Origin: Chitinophaga pinensis DSM 2588
Lineage (GTDB): Bacteria; Bacteroidota; Bacteroidia; Chitinophagales; Chitinophagaceae
Assembly (NCBI RefSeq): GCF_000024005.1
Contig: NC_013132.1
Coordinates: forward strand, 6,380,001 to 6,444,000
Length of the DNA: 64,000 nucleotides
Direction of reading: 5' to 3'
A program made the position numbers and the translations under genes. The notes below the pieces were generated by a model. That model did no database searches. It saw nothing but the letters and a program-made list of their open reading frames with translations, and was not told the origin of the DNA. Positions 35,118 through 43,206 of the stretch are shown in pieces; the stretch's first letter is position 1, and every line of letters begins with the position of its first letter.

Positions 35118-35666
35118 ATGAGAAAGACCCTAATTTTAACTTCAATCGCGGTAGCCTCAATCGGAGCCATTTACGCCCTGGCTATTTATGTCAGAATGGA
35201 TGGTTTCGCATTCGCCTGGGCCCTAAACTTCCTTTTGATGCTATGCGTCTCTGTTTTTACTGAAATACAAAAAAGCCCGCTTACTTCTTCCTACTACAAT
35301 GAAAAGGAATGGGAACAGCGAGGAAAAATATACGAATACCTGGGAATCAATCTTTTCAGAAAATTCCTGGTTGTTATAGGCTGGGAAGCAGTGATTAGAA
35401 AATCCAGTCCAATAGCAAAAAGCACCGCATCCCTGACCAATCTATATTACAAGACAAAAAAGTCAGAGTTAGATCATGTAATTATACTGCTGATAGTCCT
35501 CCCGTTTAATGTATTCGTGGCCATCAAATTCGGCATTCTCAAGTCGCTATGGCTGCTTATATTAAATATCGTGCTAAATCTTTATCCTATATTCCTTCAA
35601 CGATACAACCGTCCACGGATAGAAAGAGCGGTTAATTTAAGTAAACGGAGGGAAAGCCTGGTATGA
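35118..35666 (+). CDS. Membrane protein, possibly CrtO-like acyltransferase family
   Basis: 182 residues with hydrophobic segments at about 5-25, 30-48, 125-145 and 147-165. The central YNEKEWEQRGKIYEYLGINL and then FRKFLVVIGWEAVIRKSSP resembles the core of glycosyl-4,4'-diaponeurosporenoate acyltransferase-type proteins (E..G..Y..LGI..(W/F)(R/K)). That similarity is weak and stated from memory. The stop codon overlaps the start of a tiny downstream ORF (ATGA), so the two are probably translationally coupled. No carotenoid gene is nearby. Confidence 0.65.
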   Translation: MRKTLILTSIAVASIGAIYALAIYVRMDGFAFAWALNFLLMLCVSVFTEIQKSPLTSSYYNEKEWEQRGKIYEYLGINLFRKFLVVIGWEAVIRKSSPIAKSTASLTNLYYKTKKSELDHVIILLIVLPFNVFVAIKFGILKSLWLLILNIVLNLYPIFLQRYNRPRIERAVNLSKRRESLV

Positions 35667-35833
35667 TACCAAAAGGAAGTAAAGTCAGACACACCGATCC
35701 GGAAATTGACGATGTGAGAGGTGTGATGATCGTCTTTGCAATAGCCCATGGTTTTGCGCTTTGTGGTTACCCCGACAGATTAGGTAAGGAGCTGGAAAAT
35801 TATGCTATAACTGATTTAGTGCTTATTTCTTGA
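35663..35833 (+). CDS. Tiny hypothetical protein translationally coupled to the membrane protein
   Basis: 56 codons in the frame starting at ATG 35663, whose ATGA overlaps the TGA stop (35664-35666) of the membrane protein gene. The product reads MIPKGSKVRHTDPEIDDVRG, then VMIVFAIAHGFALCGYPDRL and GKELENYAITDLVLIS, i.e. an all-beta pattern reminiscent of small YodC/DUF2158-like barrels (KG..V.H...). The overlap and sensible protein-like composition argue for a real gene. The function is unknown. Confidence 0.55.
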   Translation: MIPKGSKVRHTDPEIDDVRGVMIVFAIAHGFALCGYPDRLGKELENYAITDLVLIS

Positions 35834-35863
35834 TATTTCCGCATGACAAGCAGGTAAGAGAAA

Positions 35864-35887
35864 CGGCTGCAGGTCTCCCCACAGCCG
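35864..35887 (-). terminator. Possible terminator at the end of the minus-strand uptake operon
   Basis: CGGCTG and CAGCCG (35864-35869 and 35882-35887) form a short stem just past the stop of the second metalloprotease gene; TTTC follows on the minus strand. It is a weak candidate, based on position. Confidence 0.4.
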
Positions 35888-35915
35888 CCGGTTTATTCAT
35901 AGGAATAGTTAGCAA

Positions 35916-38429
35916 TTACTTATTCTCAGCCTCTTTACCTTCCAGTATCATCGTGATCCTGTTTTCAATATCCTGTAAATGATATTTTGAAACACCTGTC
36001 TGCACAGGTATCGCCTTACGGATATCACCACGCAGGACTACCAGTTGCGCGCGCATTAATGAAGATGCATCGTTGCTGGTAGGATCCGGGTTTATGTAGA
36101 AGATGGTACCGTTGCCATTGTTTCTGCCAACGATCTCATTTACCTGTCTGAATGCCTTTTTAGCCTGATCGATATACATCTTTTGCAGATTACGGCGATA
36201 CAGGTCAATCGGCTTATTGTTGTATAACTCACTCCAGATACTATTTCTCAGATCATCAAGCATCTCACCTGCAGTATACGTTTTAGTGCCTTTATGGAGC
36301 TCCGCATCACGTGTAAGCGTCATGATAGCACCAGATGCCATCAGACGCATGATTACATTGAACTGGCCTACACCTATGTAAGTGGCGCCGTCAATACCGG
36401 TAAGTGCAGTCAGCGTATCATTGATCAACCATTTAGGCGTTGTGAAGACATAGTCGTTCAGGAATTTCATGGCCTCTTTTTGTTGCTGGTAGCTCACCGG
36501 AGATATCTGTACACCTGGCTGTTCTACACTTTTCAGGGTCTGGTATTCACCACCAATACTCTTCATTACATGAGCGCCAAACAGGATGTATTGACGCAGT
36601 ACTGTCTCATACATGTTCTTCAGGTTGTCATAGCCTTCATTGGGGACGCTGGTCCAGTTCCTGAGCTGCGGCAATACACGTTGCAGGTTTTTGATACCAT
36701 ATTTAGACGCGAGAACGTTATTGTCACCCAGGTCTTCACTCTGACTACGCGGGTCACTGCCGGCATTTTCGCTGCCAAAGAAAAGGCGTTTATTAGCCGC
36801 CAGACTATCAATCACCAACCTGTTCAGGAACGCGACTTCTTCATTTGGCGTTTTAAATTGTGGATACCAACGATAACCGAACTGAATAGCCCATCTGTCA
36901 TAGTCGCCGATTCTCGGAAAAATACCCTTATCCCCTATGTTATCTTCGGGTTGTGCCACCCAGTTGAAACGGGCGTAGTCCATAATAGAGGGCGTATGGC
37001 CATTGGCTTCCACCCATGCCTTATCGCGCAGCTTTTCTACCGGCACGGTGGAGCTGGATCCAAAGTTATGTGCAAGTCCCAGTGTATGTCCTACTTCATG
37101 GCTCGACACGAATCGGATCAACTCTCCCATCAGCTTATCATCGAATTCCATTTTACGGGCATTCGGATCCAGCGGACCTGCCTGTACCATATACCAGTTA
37201 TGTACCAGCTGCATGATGTTATGGTACCAGTTGATATGTGTTTCAATGATTTCACCACTACGTGGATCGTGTACATGAGGACCACTGGCATTGGCTACCG
37301 AAGAGGGTTTATAAACAATCACATTGTGACGTGCATCATCGATACTCCAGGTAGAATCGTTCTCAGGCGCTGTTAAAGCTTTAATAGCATTTTTAAAGCC
37401 TGCCTGCTCAAATGCCTTCTGCCAGTCGTTTACCCCTGCAATGAGATAGGGTACCCACTTTTTAGGTGTGGCCGGGTCAATATAATAGATGATCGGCTGT
37501 CTGGGTTCTACCAGCTCCCCACGCTTATATTTCTCAACATCTTCCTCCTTAGGTTCAAGACGCCAGCGTGTGATCAGGTAGCGTGCTTTGACACCTTGTG
37601 GATCCGCATCAAAATCTATATAGCCCCTGGCAAAGAAGCCTACGCGTGCATCGGCATAACGCGCCTGCATCGGTTCCTTTGGTAATAGCACCATAGAGCT
37701 GTTCAACTCATAGGTGTCAGGTATGGTAGCACCTGGTGTGGCTGACAGATAACTGCGCATGGTGCGGATCTCGATGTTCATCGGGAAGGCCTTCATTCCG
37801 GTGATAAAAGACTTATCCGACTGGATCGCACCCAGCTTCAGTGCTGTCTTCACCTGTGTACCGAAATGGAATATTTCGTTTTCCGTGTTTAAGATATCCG
37901 TAACATCAATGACAGTGGTGTGTGCCGCTTTGTTATATGCTTTTACCGGGAATACAGCCGCAATAGGTTCCAGGTTGGATTTGATCACCGCTCTGTACAT
38001 ACCATTTTCAGTGGTATCACCGGAGCGTTCCTGGAAGCGCATTACTTTTAACAGTATTTTGTCATCCTGTCCTTTATCAAAATGGATGACGTTTTCAGCA
38101 ATCTGGTCGCCGGCATAACCGGTCATATTAGGTCGGGCGCTGGTAGCAGCCTTCCCGATACGATTCACTACCAGGATAGCGCGGGTCAATAGTGAATCGT
38201 GTATTTCAAAATAGTAGCGGCTGTTCAGGTAATGTACCTTGAACAAACCCTCATAACTGGTCGCTTTAGCGGTGATTACCTGGTCATAGGGCTTGATACC
38301 GGCAGATAATGAGTCTGTCTTCCTGGTGGTACTGTCTGGTGGCGTATTCTTTGCCGGTGTATTCTTCTGTGCCTGGGCACCGGCGCCCAAAGCCATCAGG
38401 GCGGCTAAGGCAATGTTGTATTTAAGCAT
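35916..38429 (-). CDS. Large exported zinc-dependent metalloprotease (DUF5117/DUF4953 type), second copy
   Basis: 837 residues with a signal peptide ending near ALGAGAQAQ. The zinc site HEVGHTLGLAHNF gives H444, E445, H448 and H454; SIMDYARFNWVAQPED follows. Several long stretches are shared with the protein at 2349-4889, including PKKWVPYLIAGVNDWQ.AFE, DSTWSIDDARHNVIVYKPSS and EVAFLNRLVID versus ETPLLNKLVIE, so the two are paralogues. This gene is the last of an eight-gene minus-strand operon; it starts 4 bp after the TlpA-type gene ends. It probably processes a substrate taken up by the SusC/SusD pair of this operon (inference). Confidence 0.9.
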   Translation of the reverse strand: MLKYNIALAALMALGAGAQAQKNTPAKNTPPDSTTRKTDSLSAGIKPYDQVITAKATSYEGLFKVHYLNSRYYFEIHDSLLTRAILVVNRIGKAATSARPNMTGYAGDQIAENVIHFDKGQDDKILLKVMRFQERSGDTTENGMYRAVIKSNLEPIAAVFPVKAYNKAAHTTVIDVTDILNTENEIFHFGTQVKTALKLGAIQSDKSFITGMKAFPMNIEIRTMRSYLSATPGATIPDTYELNSSMVLLPKEPMQARYADARVGFFARGYIDFDADPQGVKARYLITRWRLEPKEEDVEKYKRGELVEPRQPIIYYIDPATPKKWVPYLIAGVNDWQKAFEQAGFKNAIKALTAPENDSTWSIDDARHNVIVYKPSSVANASGPHVHDPRSGEIIETHINWYHNIMQLVHNWYMVQAGPLDPNARKMEFDDKLMGELIRFVSSHEVGHTLGLAHNFGSSSTVPVEKLRDKAWVEANGHTPSIMDYARFNWVAQPEDNIGDKGIFPRIGDYDRWAIQFGYRWYPQFKTPNEEVAFLNRLVIDSLAANKRLFFGSENAGSDPRSQSEDLGDNNVLASKYGIKNLQRVLPQLRNWTSVPNEGYDNLKNMYETVLRQYILFGAHVMKSIGGEYQTLKSVEQPGVQISPVSYQQQKEAMKFLNDYVFTTPKWLINDTLTALTGIDGATYIGVGQFNVIMRLMASGAIMTLTRDAELHKGTKTYTAGEMLDDLRNSIWSELYNNKPIDLYRRNLQKMYIDQAKKAFRQVNEIVGRNNGNGTIFYINPDPTSNDASSLMRAQLVVLRGDIRKAIPVQTGVSKYHLQDIENRITMILEGKEAENK

Positions 38430-38433
38430 GGTT

Positions 38434-39288
38434 CTATTTAAGTATTTCTTCCAATTTTGTTGCTAGTGCTTCTCCCCGCAGGTCTTTTGCGATGATCTTT
38501 CCTTTGGGATCAACCAGGAAATTCTGTGGAATAGATCTTATCGCATATAGTTTCGCGACATTGCTATCCCAGTATTTAAGTTCGGATACATGCTGCCAGC
38601 TAAGACCATCTTTCTGAATAGCCTTGATCCACTCGGCTCTTTTTCCCGGCTGATCCAGCGATACAGAGAGAATATCGAAGTTTTTGTCTTTGTACTGCTG
38701 GTAGGCTTTTACTACAGCAGGGTTTTCCTCCCTGCACGGTCCGCACCAACTGGCCCAGAAATCAATCAATACATACTTACCTCTGTAATCCTTCAGACTT
38801 ATATTCTGTCCGCTGGTATCAGGCGCCGTAAATGCAGGTGCTATGGCGCCTACGCGTACGGTCATGTATTTATCAATCATCTTTTTGGTGTTGATACCAG
38901 CTTCACTCTGCCGGATATTCTTTTTCAACCCATTGTACAGGGCATTATAGCTTTTTATATTGTCCGGCAGCGGACCTATCACATCTTTTAATGCATCCAG
39001 ACTAACCATATAATCCGGATGCTGCCGGATAAAGTTGATCTCCTGTGCCTTACGTGCTGATTTCAACAACTTCATCTGATAGCGCCATTCTCCAAGACCT
39101 ATCGTATCATAATGACCTTTGGCTTTCTGTGCATCATAGTATTGTTGCTGGCAGGTCGCCAGTTTCGCATCAGCATCAGCCAGGAAACCTGTGAGTTCCT
39201 TCTTTTGTGCTGAAAGCATTGTCGTGTCCTGTGCGGCTGTATGAAGGCCCAAACCGCAGACAAGCGTGAGTAGCAGTATATTTTTCAT
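38434..39288 (-). CDS. TlpA-like thioredoxin-fold thiol:disulfide oxidoreductase
   Basis: The preferred start is the Met at 39288, which gives the signal peptide MKNILLLTLVCGLGLHTAAQ. The N-terminal half (about 25-145) is a helical region found in Bacteroidota TlpA/DUF4369-type proteins. The C-terminal half is a thioredoxin fold with VLIDFWASWCGPCREENPAV (WCGPC active site) and a cis-Pro in IRSIPQNFLVDPKG. It should act in the periplasm. Its position between the PKD-like lipoprotein gene and the protease gene suggests redox or maturation support for that operon. Confidence 0.92.
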   Translation of the reverse strand: MKNILLLTLVCGLGLHTAAQDTTMLSAQKKELTGFLADADAKLATCQQQYYDAQKAKGHYDTIGLGEWRYQMKLLKSARKAQEINFIRQHPDYMVSLDALKDVIGPLPDNIKSYNALYNGLKKNIRQSEAGINTKKMIDKYMTVRVGAIAPAFTAPDTSGQNISLKDYRGKYVLIDFWASWCGPCREENPAVVKAYQQYKDKNFDILSVSLDQPGKRAEWIKAIQKDGLSWQHVSELKYWDSNVAKLYAIRSIPQNFLVDPKGKIIAKDLRGEALATKLEEILK

Positions 39289-39375
39289 GATTATTATTTT
39301 CCGTTTGAATACATGCATTCCCCCCTACCGGTGCAAAGGCACCGGCAACGGGTAGAATAGCTATAATGGCTGGAT

Positions 39376-40842
39376 TTAGAAGACGCGGCTGCCCTGTCCC
39401 TGTTCCATGTAGATCACTGTATTTATACGGCCATCTCCTTCGAATGTTGGTTGAGATAGCGGTTGAATAGTACCAGTAGAGCTGAGCCTGTGCAACCATA
39501 CCTTGTAGCGCCCCTGATTATAGGTGGCGATAGCCAGGTAATCGGCCGTATATACAACATTCGTTGCAGGTACCGGGTATTTTACATGTTGTATGTCAGT
39601 AACGACCTCGCCTGCCGGCAATGTAAACTGTAATCGTTCTGTTGCAGTAGCAATGTCTGTCATGAAGATATCGGACCCTATGGAGTAGTAAATGTAGTCT
39701 GCGTCATAGTTACCGGCTATCATACCGGCATTCATCAGTCCATGCGACGACGCGATCGTATCACGTGCCATAATCAGTGCACCGGAACCCAGCAGGAAAC
39801 CATACAAGGTATTGAGTTTATAAAGTACCCCATTGCCATCAGGCAATTTAAACAGCATAAATGCCACGCTGCGTACGCCAGGGAAACCGGCCATCCAGGT
39901 AAGATCTGCATTCATGTTTTTTAGTTCAGTGGCATTACTGCCAAGACCCGTGTAAGCGGTTCCATTGTAACAAAACACGGATTTCGTATTCAGGTCCCAA
40001 CCGAGGTCCATGGCGCCTACTACAGCCATCTGTGAAGGTTTGTAAGTTTGCGGCAGATCTGTAAACAATGCTCCCTTATTCATACAATAAGCCTTGTTAT
40101 CATTGATCAGCATCAGATTCGCGCTGGCCTGTGGCTGGAAAACATTCTGCGGACGACGATTGGCAGGTTTGCCAAAGAACATGCTATCATAGGCATATGT
40201 TTCTACGCCATTGCTCACGCGATAAATACCGGCGTCTTTATCTGATAATACAATCAAACCACCGTATAGATCAGAAGAAGTCAGGGTACGGCGCATACCG
40301 CCTGCAAACAGACCTTTTACCGCATGTCCTTCCAGACTTTTGCCATTATTGTAAAACGCAATCCAGTTGTCTATTCTGCCTCTTTTATGGATAAAGTCTA
40401 TGTCTGTTTTGCCGTTATTATCTTTAATGAGGTACCAACCGTCATTATTGAGTGTCGATACGTTAAAGATCATTTTTTTCAACTTTACCACACCGGTTTT
40501 CTTATCACGTATGTTCAAAACGAGATAATATTGTCCGGGGTCGAGCATCACCGGATAACTGATATCCTTCGTAAATGCCAGGGTGTCTGTTTTATTCTGA
40601 TTGCCTATTAACGAGACAAAGTTTGCACTGATGTTCGTCCAGTAATAATCATATAACTTTTCATCTGCTACCGCAGGAGAAAGGCGCAGGGTATCCTGGT
40701 GCGTAAACAGATTGATGGTATCTGCAATACCTCCTACCTCAAATGCAGGCAGGGGATTAGTAGCGTCAGTACTGTCATCTTTCTGGCAACTGAATGCCAG
40801 TAGGCTGATCAGCAAAATGACGAGTATATTAAACTGTTTCAT
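39376..40842 (-). CDS. PKD-like family surface lipoprotein
   Basis: The Met at 40842 is preferred (MKQFNILVILLISLLAFSCQKD, lipobox AFSC). The about 488-residue protein has a PKD-like N-terminal region with SPAVADEKLYDYYWTN and DPGQYYLVLNIRDKKTGV, then a propeller-like series of short beta strands (GWYLIKDNNG, GMRRTLTSSDLYGGLIVLSD, NAGMIAGNYDADYIYYSIG). This matches the PKD-like lipoproteins that follow DUF4843 genes in Bacteroidota SusC/SusD operons. It is an accessory, probably outer-membrane, component of unknown exact role. Confidence 0.82.
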   Translation of the reverse strand: MKQFNILVILLISLLAFSCQKDDSTDATNPLPAFEVGGIADTINLFTHQDTLRLSPAVADEKLYDYYWTNISANFVSLIGNQNKTDTLAFTKDISYPVMLDPGQYYLVLNIRDKKTGVVKLKKMIFNVSTLNNDGWYLIKDNNGKTDIDFIHKRGRIDNWIAFYNNGKSLEGHAVKGLFAGGMRRTLTSSDLYGGLIVLSDKDAGIYRVSNGVETYAYDSMFFGKPANRRPQNVFQPQASANLMLINDNKAYCMNKGALFTDLPQTYKPSQMAVVGAMDLGWDLNTKSVFCYNGTAYTGLGSNATELKNMNADLTWMAGFPGVRSVAFMLFKLPDGNGVLYKLNTLYGFLLGSGALIMARDTIASSHGLMNAGMIAGNYDADYIYYSIGSDIFMTDIATATERLQFTLPAGEVVTDIQHVKYPVPATNVVYTADYLAIATYNQGRYKVWLHRLSSTGTIQPLSQPTFEGDGRINTVIYMEQGQGSRVF

Positions 40843-40861
40843 GAGCTGCTTGGTTGATAGT

Positions 40862-41692
40862 TTATGGGAATGTGATGGCAGAACTGGCTGGTGAAGATGT
40901 TTCACGTATCGGCGCTTTGCCACTGGCAATATTGTCAGGATTGCCATTGTAGTCGATTAATGCCTGCTTCAGCACTGTTACAAACTGTCGCAGGGAACCA
41001 TTGTTACTGGCTGCCTTAAACCATGGATCATCGATGTTCTGTTTAAGTACATCAATCATAAACTGATGTTTACCAACGCTGTATTTGCCAAACCAGCTGA
41101 ATGCAGGTGCAAGGTAACTATCCACCCGCCAGGAGTCGAAGCGTTCCAGGTGATCAGAAAAAGTCAGCATTTTTTCGCGTGCTATTCTTTCGCCTAAACC
41201 AAACTCTGAATTTTCTGCCAATTGGATATGGAGACGATAGGTATTAGTGGCCAGACTCGTATCTCTCAGCAAGATTACCGGGATGCGGGCACTTGCCTCA
41301 TTCGCCTTCACCACCATCAAAGACTGCATGTTTTTGTCATCAAAGTTGACATAGTGTATACCGGGTAAAGCCCTGAAAGGTGTTTCGGTAGCAACACTAT
41401 CTATAATCTGATTAGTAACGCTGTCCCGTTTATAGGTATAGGAGTAGTCTGTAATCTGAACAAACTTCACCTGTCTGTCGTATGGTGCAATGCCACCGAT
41501 GGTGTTCACCTGGATATAGGCAGTATCCTGTACGATATTCTCCGGTTCAAATACGAAAGTAGCAGATTGGGTAGTCGTATCAGCCATCTGAATACGGGCG
41601 ATGTCGGAATAAGTAAGATAGGGTGCTTTCTTGCAGCCGGCAGCCATTACCAGCGCAAAGCAGCAGCATATGATCTGTTTCATGGTCGTCAT
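40862..41692 (-). CDS. DUF4843 family lipoprotein
   Basis: 276 residues (or 273 from the internal Met at 41683) with a lipoprotein signal MKQIICCCFALVMAAGCKKA. Characteristic segments include the FEPENIVQDTAYIQVNTIGG stretch and RQVKFVQI, then FDDKNMQSLMVVKANEASARIPV and a LAENSEFGLGE block. This matches the DUF4843 family, which nearly always sits directly after SusD in this operon type. Its start codon overlaps the SusD stop (shared base 41692), indicating translational coupling. The role is probably surface-exposed ligand or protein binding. Confidence 0.88.
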   Translation of the reverse strand: MTTMKQIICCCFALVMAAGCKKAPYLTYSDIARIQMADTTTQSATFVFEPENIVQDTAYIQVNTIGGIAPYDRQVKFVQITDYSYTYKRDSVTNQIIDSVATETPFRALPGIHYVNFDDKNMQSLMVVKANEASARIPVILLRDTSLATNTYRLHIQLAENSEFGLGERIAREKMLTFSDHLERFDSWRVDSYLAPAFSWFGKYSVGKHQFMIDVLKQNIDDPWFKAASNNGSLRQFVTVLKQALIDYNGNPDNIASGKAPIRETSSPASSAITFP

Positions 41693-43200
41693 TAGTTGTT
41701 GTGATAATTAATTTCGCGATCCGGTTTTGGTACGACATACCTGGCGGCAGTGCCGGTATAATAAGCAGCCGTCCAGCTGGCAGGAAGGGTGTTTACGTTC
41801 AGCCTTTTATAGGTGAAGAAAGTCTGCCCTTCCGCATAAAGTTCACGTACATATTCACGGATGATCTTATTCCTGCGGTCTGCTTCCCAACCGGAGGCAT
41901 TGAAGCCTGTAGGGAAAGGAATACCCTTTTCGTTACAATAAGCCCCATAGGCAGCCTCTGCATCCTCTTTTCCGGCAGCGCATTCTGTGAGTATCAGATA
42001 CATTTCGCTAAGACGTAATAAAGGCACCTGTAAGACAGGATTAGACGCCCGCTGATTAAACTTCCTGTACATCACGTAACTAGGGTTGTTGACCCTGTAC
42101 ACCCACATTTCTTTCCATCTTACATCAGAAGTTCTTTCTGCAACAGGGAAGAGATTATTAAGAAAGTAAAAGCCGTCCTGTACGTTAAAGTCACTACGGG
42201 CCAGCGAACCAAGTTCGCCGAATGTACCGGAGGCAATAGCATCCAGGTTGTATACGCTCAGGGCTGCAATATGTTCTGAAGACATGAGATAGTCTCCGGA
42301 TACGCGATCACTCTCCCTGCCAAGTCGGAAAATTGGTAAACCAGAATGGTCTCTCGCGTCAACTACCATCTGCGCATATTTTGCTGCATTGACTTTGTTG
42401 GCAGGATCGGTTGTAGAGAGATACATATATACCCTTGCTTTCAAGGCCAGCACTGCATAGTAGTTCAGCCTTATCTGACGGTACATGTAAAAGTTGTCTG
42501 CTACTACCGGAGGCGTATTGATATTCGTAGGCGGATTTAATTCTGCCAGCGAATAGGTCCTGATGGGATCCGTATCCTTCATCAATGCTTCTGCTGCATC
42601 CAGGTCTGAAAGGATATGCTGTGCAAATTCAGCATAACCGACAGGCGTGATGACCTCATGCGTCACTTCTCTCACATAAGGCAGCAAGGGGCCCTGACCA
42701 GGGTTGTCAGGCATAGGACCATACATGCGCAACACATCAAAGTGGTTAAACGCACGTAAAGCCAGGGCTTCTCCTTTAATCAGGGAATAGTTGTTACCGG
42801 TAAACATGCCCTTTTGTGCGTCAATTCTTTCCAGGATACTGTTTACACTGGCCACTACCTTATAGAGATCCGCATAAGTATTATCTAGCCAGCTTCTTAC
42901 AACCGCATCCGTATAATTAGCGTTGGCGAGGCTGTTCAATGCGACGTTATTCGCAGATACCACATCCCAGTTACGGGCCATGAATTCAATATTCCCCCAC
43001 ATCAGACTACCACCGTAGGTATTGTTACTTTTCATCTGAATATAAGCGCCGGTCAGCGCATCACGGAAGCCCTTTTCTGTGCTGAATATCTGATCTTTGG
43101 TGGTCTGTGCCTGAGGTGTAACGTCAAGGTATTTATTACAGCTGCTGAAAGCCAGCGCGCTAAATAGTATAGTTGTTGATATTAGTTTCTTCATGTTCAT
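41692..43200 (-). CDS. SusD/RagB-family outer-membrane lipoprotein
   Basis: 502 residues. A lipobox FSSC follows the signal, then NKYLDVTPQAQTTKDQIFST and GFRDALTGAYIQM, both diagnostic of SusD. Further motifs are LIKGEALALRAFNHFDVLRMY (TPR-like), and near the C-terminus LRLSEMYLILTECAAG and IIREYVRELYAEGQTFFTYK. It forms the substrate-binding lid of the SusC barrel encoded 6 bp upstream in the transcript. No truncation is visible. Confidence 0.95.
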   Translation of the reverse strand: MNMKKLISTTILFSALAFSSCNKYLDVTPQAQTTKDQIFSTEKGFRDALTGAYIQMKSNNTYGGSLMWGNIEFMARNWDVVSANNVALNSLANANYTDAVVRSWLDNTYADLYKVVASVNSILERIDAQKGMFTGNNYSLIKGEALALRAFNHFDVLRMYGPMPDNPGQGPLLPYVREVTHEVITPVGYAEFAQHILSDLDAAEALMKDTDPIRTYSLAELNPPTNINTPPVVADNFYMYRQIRLNYYAVLALKARVYMYLSTTDPANKVNAAKYAQMVVDARDHSGLPIFRLGRESDRVSGDYLMSSEHIAALSVYNLDAIASGTFGELGSLARSDFNVQDGFYFLNNLFPVAERTSDVRWKEMWVYRVNNPSYVMYRKFNQRASNPVLQVPLLRLSEMYLILTECAAGKEDAEAAYGAYCNEKGIPFPTGFNASGWEADRRNKIIREYVRELYAEGQTFFTYKRLNVNTLPASWTAAYYTGTAARYVVPKPDREINYHNN

Positions 43201-43206
43201 CCTGGT

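Noticed and set aside
36294..37376. Long plus-strand open frame of 360 codons opposite the second metalloprotease gene
   Set aside because: It is entirely antisense to a gene with clear motifs and translates to a Cys/His/Ile-rich sequence without any family resemblance; a shadow frame.
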